A stretch of DNA of 64,000 nt from Halomonas sp. ML-15 (GTDB taxonomy: Bacteria; Pseudomonadota; Gammaproteobacteria; Pseudomonadales; Halomonadaceae): assembly GCF_014779595.1 (NCBI RefSeq), contig NZ_JACXZT010000001.1, positions 186,001-250,000 on the forward strand, written 5' to 3'. Positions 54,983 through 64,000 of this stretch are shown here, piece by piece. Position 1 is the first letter of the stretch. Each line of letters begins with the position of its first letter. The notes under the pieces were generated by a model. The model searched no databases and was not told the DNA's origin. It was given only the letters and a program-made list of their open reading frames with translations. The position numbers and the translations under genes are program-made.

Positions 54983-56233
54983 TTACCCCAGTTTGACCTT
55001 GTCGACGCCGATCAGGCGATTGAAGACCATGTAGAACACCACCACCACGAGCAGCAGAATCGATGCTATCGCTGCCGCCAGGCCCCAGTTCAAGGAGGTC
55101 TGCATGTGATAGGCGATATAGTTGGTAATGAAGCGTCCCGACTGTCCGCCCACCAGCGCCGGCGTAATGTAGTAGCCGATCGACAGGATGAATACCAGGA
55201 TTCCCCCGGCCGCCATCCCCGGTATGGTGAGCGGGAAATAGACGCGCCGAAAGCTGAGAAACGGTTTCCCGCCCAGCGACCTGGCCGCACGCATGTAGCT
55301 CGGTGGGATGGTCTTCATTACCGAGTAGAGTGGCAGAATCATGAACGGCAAGAGGATATGCGTCATCGCCACCACCGTACCGATCTTGTTGTGAATCATC
55401 TGCCAACGCGCCTCATCGGCAATCACACCGAGGAACACCATCACATCGTTCAACACCCCCTGGGACTGCAGAATGGCGATCCAGGTAGTCGTACGCACCA
55501 GCAGCGAGGTCCAGAACGGCAGCAATACCAGAATCATCAACAGGTTGGAGTGTCGCAGCGGGAGACTCGCCAGCAAGAAGGCAATCGGGTAGCCGAGCAG
55601 CAGCGTCATCAGCGTGATCAAGCCACTCATCCAGAACGTCCGCCAGAACAGATTGACGTGAATCTGCAGATTGTCAGGGGCTCGGGTAATCTGCCCGTCC
55701 GGTGACAGTTGGCGGTCGACTGCCGCCAGATAATAGGAAGGCGTGTACAAGCGCGCCTCGCGCTGAATGATCTTCCAGGTATCCAACTCTCCCCAGCGCG
55801 CGTTGGCCTCGATGACGCCCTCGCGATAGGGTGGATCCATGGTCCGCAGCCCCCGCGCCGTGCGGTTGATCGCCGAGCGCATGCCGGAGCGTTCATAGTT
55901 GAGGCGGCTGGCCAGCAGCCCCAGATTGCGGGCTTCCTGCCCCTCGAGAAGGTCCTCGACCAGCGCTTCGAACACCGGCTCACCGGGAACGTCCTGGCGG
56001 TCCCAGTCTTCCAGCGCTGCAACGGTGCGCGGCAGATGATTGACCACCTCAGGATTCGCCACGCTACGCGAGAGCATCTCGAAGATCGGAATCACGAAGG
56101 CAATCATCAAGAACAGCAGTAACGGCGATACCAGCAGCAGCGCCTTGAATTTGGAGCGTCGTACAGCGCGACGCAGGCTGACCTTGAGCGGCACACCATC
56201 GGCCGTGGTCAGCGGAGCAGCAGAGTCAGACAC
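54983..56233 (-). CDS. Polyamine-type ABC permease with large periplasmic insert (PotB/PotH-like)
   Basis: 416 residues, about 100 more than PotB or PotH. After the first membrane helix (about 35-56) comes a stretch of about 140 soluble residues before the remaining five helices. Permease loop AARSLGGKPFLSFRRVYFPLT and GYYITPALVGG are typical. Long-insert permeases occur in some proteobacterial importers. I choose GTG 56233 (GAGG 5 nt upstream). The ATG at 56281 lies inside the terminator hairpin that follows the binding-protein gene. Confidence 0.88.
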   Translation of the reverse strand: MSDSAAPLTTADGVPLKVSLRRAVRRSKFKALLLVSPLLLFLMIAFVIPIFEMLSRSVANPEVVNHLPRTVAALEDWDRQDVPGEPVFEALVEDLLEGQEARNLGLLASRLNYERSGMRSAINRTARGLRTMDPPYREGVIEANARWGELDTWKIIQREARLYTPSYYLAAVDRQLSPDGQITRAPDNLQIHVNLFWRTFWMSGLITLMTLLLGYPIAFLLASLPLRHSNLLMILVLLPFWTSLLVRTTTWIAILQSQGVLNDVMVFLGVIADEARWQMIHNKIGTVVAMTHILLPFMILPLYSVMKTIPPSYMRAARSLGGKPFLSFRRVYFPLTIPGMAAGGILVFILSIGYYITPALVGGQSGRFITNYIAYHMQTSLNWGLAAAIASILLLVVVVFYMVFNRLIGVDKVKLG

Positions 56234-56269
56234 GCGGACCTCACCATCAGTCAGTCGGCAGGAAAAAAG

Positions 56270-56300
56270 ACGCCGCGCCACTCGAAGAGTGGCGCGGCGT
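56270..56300 (-). terminator. Terminator/attenuator between binding-protein and permease genes
   Basis: A 14-bp perfect stem (acgccgcgccactc with gagtggcgcggcgt), 3-nt loop, then six T on the minus strand. It sits 7 nt after the binding-protein stop and 36 nt before the permease GTG. Read-through would give less permease than binding protein. Confidence 0.93.
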
Positions 56301-56306
56301 GAGGTC

Positions 56307-57422
56307 TTACTGTGCCAGCCAGGCGTCGAAGCGCTGGCTCAACTCGTCGAGGTAGTCGGCCCAGAACTCGTCGTCCTTCTGAATCGCCGTGGCGAAGTTG
56401 GGCTCGTAGGTCGGCATGTGGGTTTCCATCTCAATGCCGCTCTCTGCATGGGTCGAGACCAGGTCAGAAGAGGACAGCCGCGCCGGGCCATAAGAGATGT
56501 ACTGGGCCTGATCGGCCAGCCGCTGAGTATCGGTGGCGAAGTAGAGATAGTCGCGGACCTTGTCCAGCTTGCCGGTAGGCACGACCCAGCCGTCCAGCTC
56601 GAACACCTGGGCATCCCAGATGATCTCGAACGGCTGATTCTCGCTGACCATGGCGTCGAAGATACGGCCGTTATAGGCCGAGGCGAAAGCGACCTCCTGG
56701 TCAGCCAGCAGCTGTGGCGGCTGAGCACCCTCTTCCCACCAGATCACGCTGTCCTTGATGGTATCGAGCTTGTCGAAGGCGCGCTGAATGCCCTCCTCGG
56801 TCTCGAGCATGTCATAGACGTCGTCGCGGTCCACACCATCGGCGATCAGCGCCCACTCGAGGTTATTGATCGGACGCCGCATCAAAGCACGCTGGCCGGG
56901 ATAATTCTCGAGATCGAAGACGTCCTCGATGGTGCTGGGCTGAGCATCCTCCGGGAACATGTCGCTATTGAAGGCGACAATATTCGAATAGACGATCGAG
57001 GCGACAAAGCACTCACCCAACGCGCCGTCGACGAAGTCCTCGCTGGGCGGCGTACCGTCCGGTGCATCGGCCAGTAGCTCGTCGTGATCCAGCGGTTCGA
57101 TCAACCCCTCGGCGCAGGCGATCATGGCATCCGCCGGCAGCATGTCGACCAGGTCCCAGGTCACATTGCCCGCCTGGGACTGAGAGCGCAGTCCGGCCAG
57201 GGCATTGGCGCTCTGGTCGATATTGACGATCTCGTCGCCGGTCATCTCCATCCACGGTTCATGATAGGCGCGCTCCTGGCTCATGCTGTAGGCGCCACCC
57301 CAGGAGACGATATTCAACGTCTGCCCTTCGGCATGGGCGGCGACCGCCACTGCCAGCGCCGAGAGTCCGGCAACAGCGACACCGGTACCTTTAACGACAC
57401 GCTTACGAATAATGCTCTTCAT
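56307..57422 (-). CDS. Polyamine-type periplasmic binding protein (PotD/PotF-like)
   Basis: 371 residues. Signal peptide with KRVVKG before a hydrophobic core, ending near AAHAEG (about residue 31). The mature part begins TLNIVSWGGAYSMSQERAY, typical of the PotD/PotF family, with VDMLPADAMIACAEG and YNGRIFDAM as later family blocks. The acidic composition fits a halophile. The start at 57422 has GGAG 7 nt upstream; a longer frame to 57482 has none. Ligand unknown. Confidence 0.88.
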   Translation of the reverse strand: MKSIIRKRVVKGTGVAVAGLSALAVAVAAHAEGQTLNIVSWGGAYSMSQERAYHEPWMEMTGDEIVNIDQSANALAGLRSQSQAGNVTWDLVDMLPADAMIACAEGLIEPLDHDELLADAPDGTPPSEDFVDGALGECFVASIVYSNIVAFNSDMFPEDAQPSTIEDVFDLENYPGQRALMRRPINNLEWALIADGVDRDDVYDMLETEEGIQRAFDKLDTIKDSVIWWEEGAQPPQLLADQEVAFASAYNGRIFDAMVSENQPFEIIWDAQVFELDGWVVPTGKLDKVRDYLYFATDTQRLADQAQYISYGPARLSSSDLVSTHAESGIEMETHMPTYEPNFATAIQKDDEFWADYLDELSQRFDAWLAQ

Positions 57423-57502
57423 GGTGATTCTCCAATTGTTGTTGTTGCCACTTGCCGCCGGCACCGTTGGATGCCGCATCACGGCGATCGACTGACGCCC
57501 CC

Positions 57503-58648
<1,146 letters not shown>

Positions 58649-58866
58649 GCCACTTCCCTGAATTTGTCGTTGTTTTGTAAACCACTGCGTCGACATTAGT
58701 CGCAGCCGGGGGGGACCACAACCCCACCAGGGGACAATCAACGTTGAATATTACCTGTGCTGCATTTATGCATGTTGACTAACGAACGCCTGTTTACATC
58801 TCGACACGGGTCAGTGCCTTGATGCGTGGTAGAATTAAGTCCCATTTCCGCCGAAGATCTCGCTGC

Positions 58867-59361
58867 ATGCTCGACTGGTTCAAGCGCAACAAGTTACCTG
58901 AGGCCTGGGCCGTCAAGCAGATCGACAACGACCTGCTGCATCTCTGTGGCCGTGGCCAGCTCGAGTCCCACGAACGCAACGCCCTCAAGGCACTGCAAGA
59001 GAACCGTTTCGACGGTGCAATTCGCATGCACGACAGTGCCCTGGTGCTCAATACCCGGCTATTTGCCGCCCTCGCCCCCGTCGAGGAGCTGACCTTGGTT
59101 GGCCAGGATCAGGCCGAGTGGCAGGGCAAACGCTATTGCGTCTCCTGGGTCCCCCAGCGCTGCTGGGTCTACGAGGGCCGACTCACCGTCACCCATGGCC
59201 AGATCAATGGTATTCCTCAGCGCATCAGCGTCGAGGACGTCTCGGCGATTCGCGACAAGGCGGCATCCGTCAGTCATGACGAGTCCAACGTCCAGTTCAC
59301 CTCCCTCGACGCCCTGGAGATACTTCCGCCGCTCGACAAGGACCCCGACCGCCGCCGATGA
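58867..59361 (+). CDS. Unknown soluble protein upstream of an MFS transporter
   Basis: 164 residues; not recognised. It has no membrane segment or signal. The N-terminus MLDWFKRNKLPEAW is short and basic, and later WVPQRCWVYEGRLTVTHGQI suggests a beta-rich core. The ribosome site is weak. An ATG at 58822 would add 15 mostly basic residues. It overlaps the transporter gene by four bases (ATGA), so the two are probably coexpressed. No function is proposed. Confidence 0.7.
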   Translation: MLDWFKRNKLPEAWAVKQIDNDLLHLCGRGQLESHERNALKALQENRFDGAIRMHDSALVLNTRLFAALAPVEELTLVGQDQAEWQGKRYCVSWVPQRCWVYEGRLTVTHGQINGIPQRISVEDVSAIRDKAASVSHDESNVQFTSLDALEILPPLDKDPDRRR

Positions 59362-60587
59362 GTGACGCACCTCTCCCCGCGCAGCGTGGTGCTCACCGCT
59401 TGGCCGCTTTCATCGGCCTGATGGTGCTGGTAGGGCTCAACCTGCGACCGGCCCTCTCCTCACTCGCCCCGCTGCTGGGACGTATCCAGCAGGAAGCTGG
59501 CCTGACCCCCTTGGGGGTCGGTGCCCTGACGACCCTGCCGGTGCTATGCCTGGGACTATTTGCACCGCTGGCGCCGCGGCTATCACGCCGCCTGGGACCG
59601 GAGCGCGCACTCTCCCTGGGCTTGCTGACGCTAGCCGTAGCACTGGTGATTCGCGCCTTGCCCCACCTGTGGCTGCTGTTTATCGGCACGCTGCTGGTGG
59701 GGGCGGCTATCGGCGTCTGCGGCAGCCTGCTACCCGGCCTGGTCAAACGTGAGCTGCCTCGCGGCGCCGACCTGATGACCGGCGTCTATACCATGGCGCT
59801 GTGCCTGGGGGGCGCTCTCGGCGCCGGTATCAGCGTGCCGCTGGCCAACCTGCTCGGCAGTTGGCAGCTGAGCCTGGCCAGTTGGTCGATGCTGGCGCTG
59901 GCCGCCTGCCTGGCCTGGCGACTCGGCATGCCTCAGCCCCGTCCTGTCGCAATCTCTGCTGGCCAGGCAACGGTGCCGATCTCGCTGCTGCGTTCACCGC
60001 TGGCCTGGCAGGTCACCGGCTTCATGGGCAGCCAGTCGTCGCTGGCCTACATCGTGTTCGGCTGGCTGCCGGTATTGATGCAGCGACGTGGCCTGAGCGA
60101 GGGCGAAGCCGGCTGGCTGTTGGCAATGTCGGTGATGTCTCAGCTGCTCGCCGCCCTGGCTGCCCCCTGGCTGGCCCGCCTGGGGCGCGACCAGCGCCTG
60201 GCGGCGCTGCTGCTGCTGGGGGCAAGCGCCGCCGGCCTGCTGATCCTGCTGCTTGGCTCACTGGAAGCACGCTGGCTCGGGGCCGCCCTGCTCGGCATTG
60301 GCCAGGGCGGTTGTTTCAGTCTGGCGCTGACCCTCATCGTACTGCGCAGCGGCACCTCCCAGCTGGCCGGCCAACTCTCCGGCATGGTCCAGGGCATCGG
60401 CTACTGCATGGCCGCCGCCGGACCGCTCAGCGTCGGCGTGATGCTGCAGTTCGGGGCCAGCAACCGGCTGATCAGCCTGCTGTTGATGCTGATCACCGGC
60501 GTCGCCGGGAGCTGCGCGATGCTGGCCGGTCGCCAGCGGCGGCTCGATATCGAGCAGGGCCAGTTGGTCACCCGCCCGGCGCCGTGA
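59358..60587 (+). CDS. MFS transporter, CynX/NimT family
   Basis: 409 residues with 12 predicted membrane helices. The start GLNLRPALSSLAPLLGRIQQEAGLT is the hallmark of the CynX/NimT (cyanate, 2-nitroimidazole) group, with RxGPER between helices. No cynS or cynT lies nearby, so cyanate is not implied. Its last 20 bases overlap the convergent EamA gene. Confidence 0.88.
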   Translation: MSDAPLPAQRGAHRLAAFIGLMVLVGLNLRPALSSLAPLLGRIQQEAGLTPLGVGALTTLPVLCLGLFAPLAPRLSRRLGPERALSLGLLTLAVALVIRALPHLWLLFIGTLLVGAAIGVCGSLLPGLVKRELPRGADLMTGVYTMALCLGGALGAGISVPLANLLGSWQLSLASWSMLALAACLAWRLGMPQPRPVAISAGQATVPISLLRSPLAWQVTGFMGSQSSLAYIVFGWLPVLMQRRGLSEGEAGWLLAMSVMSQLLAALAAPWLARLGRDQRLAALLLLGASAAGLLILLLGSLEARWLGAALLGIGQGGCFSLALTLIVLRSGTSQLAGQLSGMVQGIGYCMAAAGPLSVGVMLQFGASNRLISLLLMLITGVAGSCAMLAGRQRRLDIEQGQLVTRPAP

Positions 60588-61482
60588 CCCGTCGCTGCGA
60601 TACCGCCACCCCGAGCAGGATCAGTACCAGTGCCAGCAGATGATTCCAGGCCAGGCGCTCGGCCATGAACAGCGTACCGATCATCACCGCCCACAGTGGG
60701 ATCAGATAGTTGATCAATGAAAGAAAGGTCGGCCCGGCAGCGGCAATCAGCTTGAAATAGACCACGCTACCCGCCGCCGTGCTCATGACCCCGAGCAGCA
60801 CCACCGCCCACAGCGCCGCAGCGGAGGGGTCAGGCATCGGCAGCGCCACGCTCCACACCGGTGCCAAGGCCATCGGCAGCGTCAACAACATTGCCATTCC
60901 CAGCACCACCGCCGAGGTGGCATACACGTCGCTTGCCGGCTTGCGCCGTGCCACGATGGTGTTCACCGCATAGCAGATCGAGGCACCCAGCACGGCCAGT
61001 TGGGCGATCAGGGTTTCCCCCTGCCCGCCCAGCTCGGCCAGAGCAGCCGGTCCGATCAGCACCACGATACCGGCGAACCCCACCACAAAGCCCACGACTC
61101 TATGCCGCGCCAGGCGCTCACCATCGATGAAGAAGTGTGCCAGCACCAGGGTAACCAGCGGCATCGCCGCCATCAGGATACCGGCCAGACCGCTGTCGAT
61201 CCGCTGCTGCCCCCAGCTGATCAGCAGGAACGGCATGGCGTTGCCGATCACCGCGATGACCGCCATATAGCCCCATACCCGCCGGCCCCTTGGCAGGCCG
61301 CGACGCCATACCAGCAGCAGACCACATAGCAGCAGCGCCGCCACCGCATTACGCCCCATTACCACCATTGACGGCGTCAGCTGTGCCACGGCAATCCGCG
61401 TCAGCGAGAACGAGCTACCCCACAGCATCACCAGGCTGAGCAACAGCCCCCAGTGCGACCAGGGGCGTCCTGCAGGCGTCAC
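60568..61482 (-). CDS. EamA/DMT-family transporter
   Basis: 304 residues with ten membrane helices in two EamA repeats (WGSSFSLTRIAVAQLTPSMVVMGR and ASICYAVNTIVARRKPASDVY regions). Family members export amino acids or other metabolites; the substrate is unknown. It starts with GTG immediately after the pyrC TGA, with no gap, so translation is probably coupled to pyrC. Confidence 0.87.
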   Translation of the reverse strand: MTPAGRPWSHWGLLLSLVMLWGSSFSLTRIAVAQLTPSMVVMGRNAVAALLLCGLLLVWRRGLPRGRRVWGYMAVIAVIGNAMPFLLISWGQQRIDSGLAGILMAAMPLVTLVLAHFFIDGERLARHRVVGFVVGFAGIVVLIGPAALAELGGQGETLIAQLAVLGASICYAVNTIVARRKPASDVYATSAVVLGMAMLLTLPMALAPVWSVALPMPDPSAAALWAVVLLGVMSTAAGSVVYFKLIAAAGPTFLSLINYLIPLWAVMIGTLFMAERLAWNHLLALVLILLGVAVSQRRVTAPGG

Positions 61483-62517
61483 TCAGAGTAGACGCCAGGG
61501 GAGCGTCTCACCTGCCAGCAGCGGCACGATCACGCCATCACCGACATAAGGTAGCGTCTCGGGCAGCTGCCAGCTCTCGTGCGCCAGGGTTATCTGACGC
61601 GGGTTGCGCGACAGCCCATAGAAGTCCGGCCCGTGGTGGCTGGCGAAGCCTTCCAACTGGTCGAGCTTGCCGGCCTGTTCGAACGCCATGGCGTACAGCT
61701 CGATGGCCGCCGGCGCCGTAAACGCCCCGGCGCAGCCGCAGGCCGACTCCTTGTCACCACGCGCATGAGGAGCGCTGTCGGTACCGAGGAAGAACTTGCG
61801 GCTGCCCGAGGTCGCCGCCGCCAGCAGTGCATCACGATGCCGCTCACGCTTGAGCACCGGCAGGCAGTAGTAGTGCGGCTTGATGCCACCGACCAGCATA
61901 TGATTGCGGTTGAACAGCAGGTGGTGGGCGGTGATGGTGGCAGCGATATTGGCCGAAGACTCACGCACGAAGCTCACCGCATCCTCGGTCGTGATGTGCT
62001 CGAACACCACCTTGAGTTGTGGAAAGCGGATCAACAGCGGCGCCATCACCCTTTCGATGAAGACCGCCTCACGATCGAAGATATCGATCTCGGGACTGGT
62101 CACCTCACCGTGCACCAGCAGCGGCAACCCGACCCGCTCCATGGCCTCGATCGCCCGCGAGCAGTGGTCGATATCGGTCACCCCGGAGTCCGAGTTGGTG
62201 GTCGCCCCAGCCGGATATAGCTTGACCGCATGCACGATGCCGCTGGCCTTGGCCCGCTCTATCTCGTCCGCTGGCGTATTGTCGGTGAGATACAGCGTCA
62301 TCAGCGGCTCGAAGGTACTGCCCTCGGGGAGCGCCTCGAGGATGCGCTGGCGGTAGGCGACGGCCTGTTCGGTGGTGGTCACCGGCGGCGTCAGATTGGG
62401 CATGATGATGGCACGGCCGAACTGGCGCGCGCTGTAGGCCAGCACCGCGGCCAGGGCGGCACCATCACGCAGGTGCAGGTGCCAGTCGTCGGGTTGGGTC
62501 AAGGTAATCTGAGTCAC
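61483..62517 (-). CDS. pyrC: Dihydroorotase (class II)
   Basis: Third step of pyrimidine synthesis: closes carbamoyl aspartate to dihydroorotate. The 344-residue product has the metal site [10 protein letters not shown] (His13, His15), the carbamylated lysine in [32 protein letters not shown] and GTDSAPH. It starts with GTG; AAGGG lies upstream. The length is that of E. coli PyrC. Confidence 0.95.
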   Translation of the reverse strand: MTQITLTQPDDWHLHLRDGAALAAVLAYSARQFGRAIIMPNLTPPVTTTEQAVAYRQRILEALPEGSTFEPLMTLYLTDNTPADEIERAKASGIVHAVKLYPAGATTNSDSGVTDIDHCSRAIEAMERVGLPLLVHGEVTSPEIDIFDREAVFIERVMAPLLIRFPQLKVVFEHITTEDAVSFVRESSANIAATITAHHLLFNRNHMLVGGIKPHYYCLPVLKRERHRDALLAAATSGSRKFFLGTDSAPHARGDKESACGCAGAFTAPAAIELYAMAFEQAGKLDQLEGFASHHGPDFYGLSRNPRQITLAHESWQLPETLPYVGDGVIVPLLAGETLPWRLL

Positions 62518-62672
62518 GGGCGGCCCTTAGTTGAAAAATACGCTGTCGTTATACCATCGCATGGCGAAAATCCGGGCCATTATAGACGAACGCTGTCGCG
62601 CTGTTTATCGTCGCGACATTTCTTCTTGCCGCCCTCCTGCCAAGCGCCGCGGCAAGGTGGTTGAATGAGGCC

Positions 62673-62777
62673 ATGAACCCGCTGCAGTGGCTTGGCTGTG
62701 CCCTGATCTTTACCGCATTGCTGATCAATCGCTGGCACTGGGTGCGCCGGCTATGGCATAAACGCTCCGCAACATAA
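62673..62777 (+). CDS. Candidate small membrane protein
   Basis: 34 codons: MNPLQWLGCALIFTALLINR, then a basic, Trp-rich tail with HWVRRLWHKR and stop TAA. One hydrophobic helix followed by a positive tail is a plausible small inner-membrane protein. The ribosome site is ambiguous (GAGG only 2 nt before ATG). A TTG at 62661, directly after AAGGTGG, is an alternative start. It lies between divergent pyrC and a second membrane-protein gene. Confidence 0.4.
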   Translation: MNPLQWLGCALIFTALLINRWHWVRRLWHKRSAT

Positions 62778-62815
62778 GGTAGGCTGGTCGCGATAAGCAG
62801 AGACAGGACACGATA

Positions 62816-63226
62816 ATGCTAGCGGTACGCACGTCGGGCGATTTCGTCGCCCTGTTAGAAGGTGGCCTCTGGCTGTTGCTGGCATGGTCGGTCAGTTATT
62901 CAGCAGCGATTGGCGAGCCGCTGCCCAGCGTCGCCATGCTCAGCGTCACCGCCACGCTGGTATTCGTCTGCTGGGCGCATCGACCGTTTCGTCTCACCCT
63001 GCAGCGCTACCGCATCCGCCGTCGGCGCACCGAGATGCTGATGCACATCATTGCACTGCCGCTGCTGCTGGCCCTGTTCTTTGGTGCATTGATCGAGGGT
63101 CTGTTGACGCCGCTCAGTGGCCAGCAGAAAATGCTCATGTACAATGTCTTGGCCACGTCGGGGTGGCTGGTATTCGCCCTCACGCTACTGATCAAGTACC
63201 TGCTGTTCCGACTCTCGTCGCGCTAA
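62816..63226 (+). CDS. Unknown small integral membrane protein
   Basis: 136 residues with four hydrophobic segments (about 12-32, 38-55, 77-97 and 110-130). A strongly basic loop, RYRIRRRRTE, between segments 2 and 3 would face the cytoplasm. No family recognised. AGGA lies about 9 nt before ATG 62816. Confidence 0.7.
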   Translation: MLAVRTSGDFVALLEGGLWLLLAWSVSYSAAIGEPLPSVAMLSVTATLVFVCWAHRPFRLTLQRYRIRRRRTEMLMHIIALPLLLALFFGALIEGLLTPLSGQQKMLMYNVLATSGWLVFALTLLIKYLLFRLSSR

Positions 63227-63320
63227 AGCAGCCGACTGATTGGAAGGTGGCCGCCAAACAGACTAAGGTAGTAGCACTGTGTCGCCATAACGTGACACGC
63301 AACGCATACCCGGGTAACCC

Positions 63321-63926
63321 ATGAATAGCTCGCTTCATCGTCTATCGCGCTACGCGCTGATACCGGCCATGGCACTTGCCATGGGGGCCGCCTTGGCCGA
63401 TGAAGACGCCATACCCCATCACGTCAACGGTGACTTTACCGAGCTGGCGATACTCGACAACGGCGTGGTGCTGGAAGGGGCTGAAATGGCCATGCCGGAC
63501 GGCGCCACTTCAGGTTTTCGTCTGCTGGCCGGCTACATGCTGCCCAAAATGCCCAACCTAGGCATCGGTGCCGAAATCACCTACCTGGTCACCGACGAGG
63601 CCCCTACCGCCATCGACAACCAGCCGGTGCTACTCAACACCACCAGCCTGCAGGGAGCCGTAACGGCCGGCTTGCACCTGGGCAGATTCAGTCTGTTCGC
63701 CAAATCCGGCCTGACCGACTGGAGCGGCGACCTGGAGACCACCCTGGCCGGCAGCGACTCCCAGGAAATGGATATGGCCATGGGCGGCACCGCTCAGGTC
63801 CACGGCTTCGGCGCACGCATGAACTTCACCCCCCGCACCGTGGCACACCTGCAGTATGAACGCATCGATGCACCGCGCCTCGAGCACCTCAATCTCACCA
63901 CGGCCATGATCGCTTACCACTTTTAG
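63321..63926 (+). CDS. Outer-membrane beta-barrel protein
   Basis: 201 residues with a signal peptide ending near GAALA (about residue 26). The mature protein shows alternating aromatic/aliphatic strands (GFRLLAGYML, LGIGAEITYLV, FSLFAKSGL, FGARMNFTPRTVAHLQYERI) and ends in Phe (MIAYHF), the outer-membrane insertion signal. This fits an eight-stranded OmpA/OmpW-like barrel. The role is unknown. No strong ribosome site is visible. Confidence 0.8.
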   Translation: MNSSLHRLSRYALIPAMALAMGAALADEDAIPHHVNGDFTELAILDNGVVLEGAEMAMPDGATSGFRLLAGYMLPKMPNLGIGAEITYLVTDEAPTAIDNQPVLLNTTSLQGAVTAGLHLGRFSLFAKSGLTDWSGDLETTLAGSDSQEMDMAMGGTAQVHGFGARMNFTPRTVAHLQYERIDAPRLEHLNLTTAMIAYHF

Positions 63927-64000
63927 CCCTCCCCCTTCAGCGTCCCCTGATACGGGAAGCTACCGGCCAGAAGCATCTGCCAACCTGTCAATACATGCAT

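Overview
The window looks like a chromosomal segment of a halophilic or marine gammaproteobacterium of the Halomonadaceae (Halomonas-like). This is inferred from protein resemblance, high G+C, acidic proteins, the CioAB-type oxidase and a flhDC-controlled flagellar cluster. It is densely coded, with many 1-8 nt gene overlaps. I saw no rRNA, tRNA, CRISPR array, transposase or phage gene.

Layout. 1-1.7 kb: end of xdhC and guaD (purine catabolism). 1.7-4.6 kb: msrPQ (repair of oxidised periplasmic methionine), divergent from a di-haem cytochrome c peroxidase with an FNR/Anr-like box. 4.6-6.8 kb: a GNAT enzyme, an unknown membrane-anchored protein and an adenine deaminase. 6.9-12.7 kb: a four-gene bd-type oxidase operon, cydA-cydB-cydD-cydC. 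13.0-16.7 kb: a phosphonate/phosphite-type importer (phnD-phnC-phnE-phnE), with a 125-bp ERIC-like palindrome between the two permease genes. 16.8-22.1 kb: a Ca/Na antiporter, the PqiABC lipid-transport system and a helix-hairpin-helix protein. 22.1-25.3 kb: a structured intergenic element, a RhlE-type helicase and an EAL-HDOD protein.

25.3-53.9 kb is a large motility and chemotaxis region, all on the minus strand. Reading with transcription it runs: fliS-fliT-fliK-fhlB; flhD-flhC; motA-motB-cheA-cheW-mcp; mcp-aer-like mcp-cheR; a CsgD-like regulator inside an A+T-richer island; then cheB-mcp-cheY-cheZ-flhB-flhA-flhF-orf-flhE-fliA. Four near-consensus sigma-28 promoters (upstream of fliS, motA, one mcp and cheB) tie these blocks to FliA. 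CheB and CheR begin with TTG codons. FlhF carries an unexplained C-terminal extension of about 360 residues, and the next gene sits where flhG is expected but has no P-loop.

54.1-58.7 kb: a polyamine-type ABC importer (ATPase, binding protein, strong terminator, two permeases). 58.8-64 kb: an unknown protein plus a CynX-type transporter, an EamA exporter downstream of pyrC, two small membrane proteins and an outer-membrane beta-barrel.

The most unusual items are the extended FlhF with its partner ORF, the 125-bp palindrome that supplies the stop codon of one phnE gene, the element before rhlE, the island between cheB and cheR with a small His-rich ORF, and the cheR start signal embedded in the codons of a receptor's CheR-docking tail.
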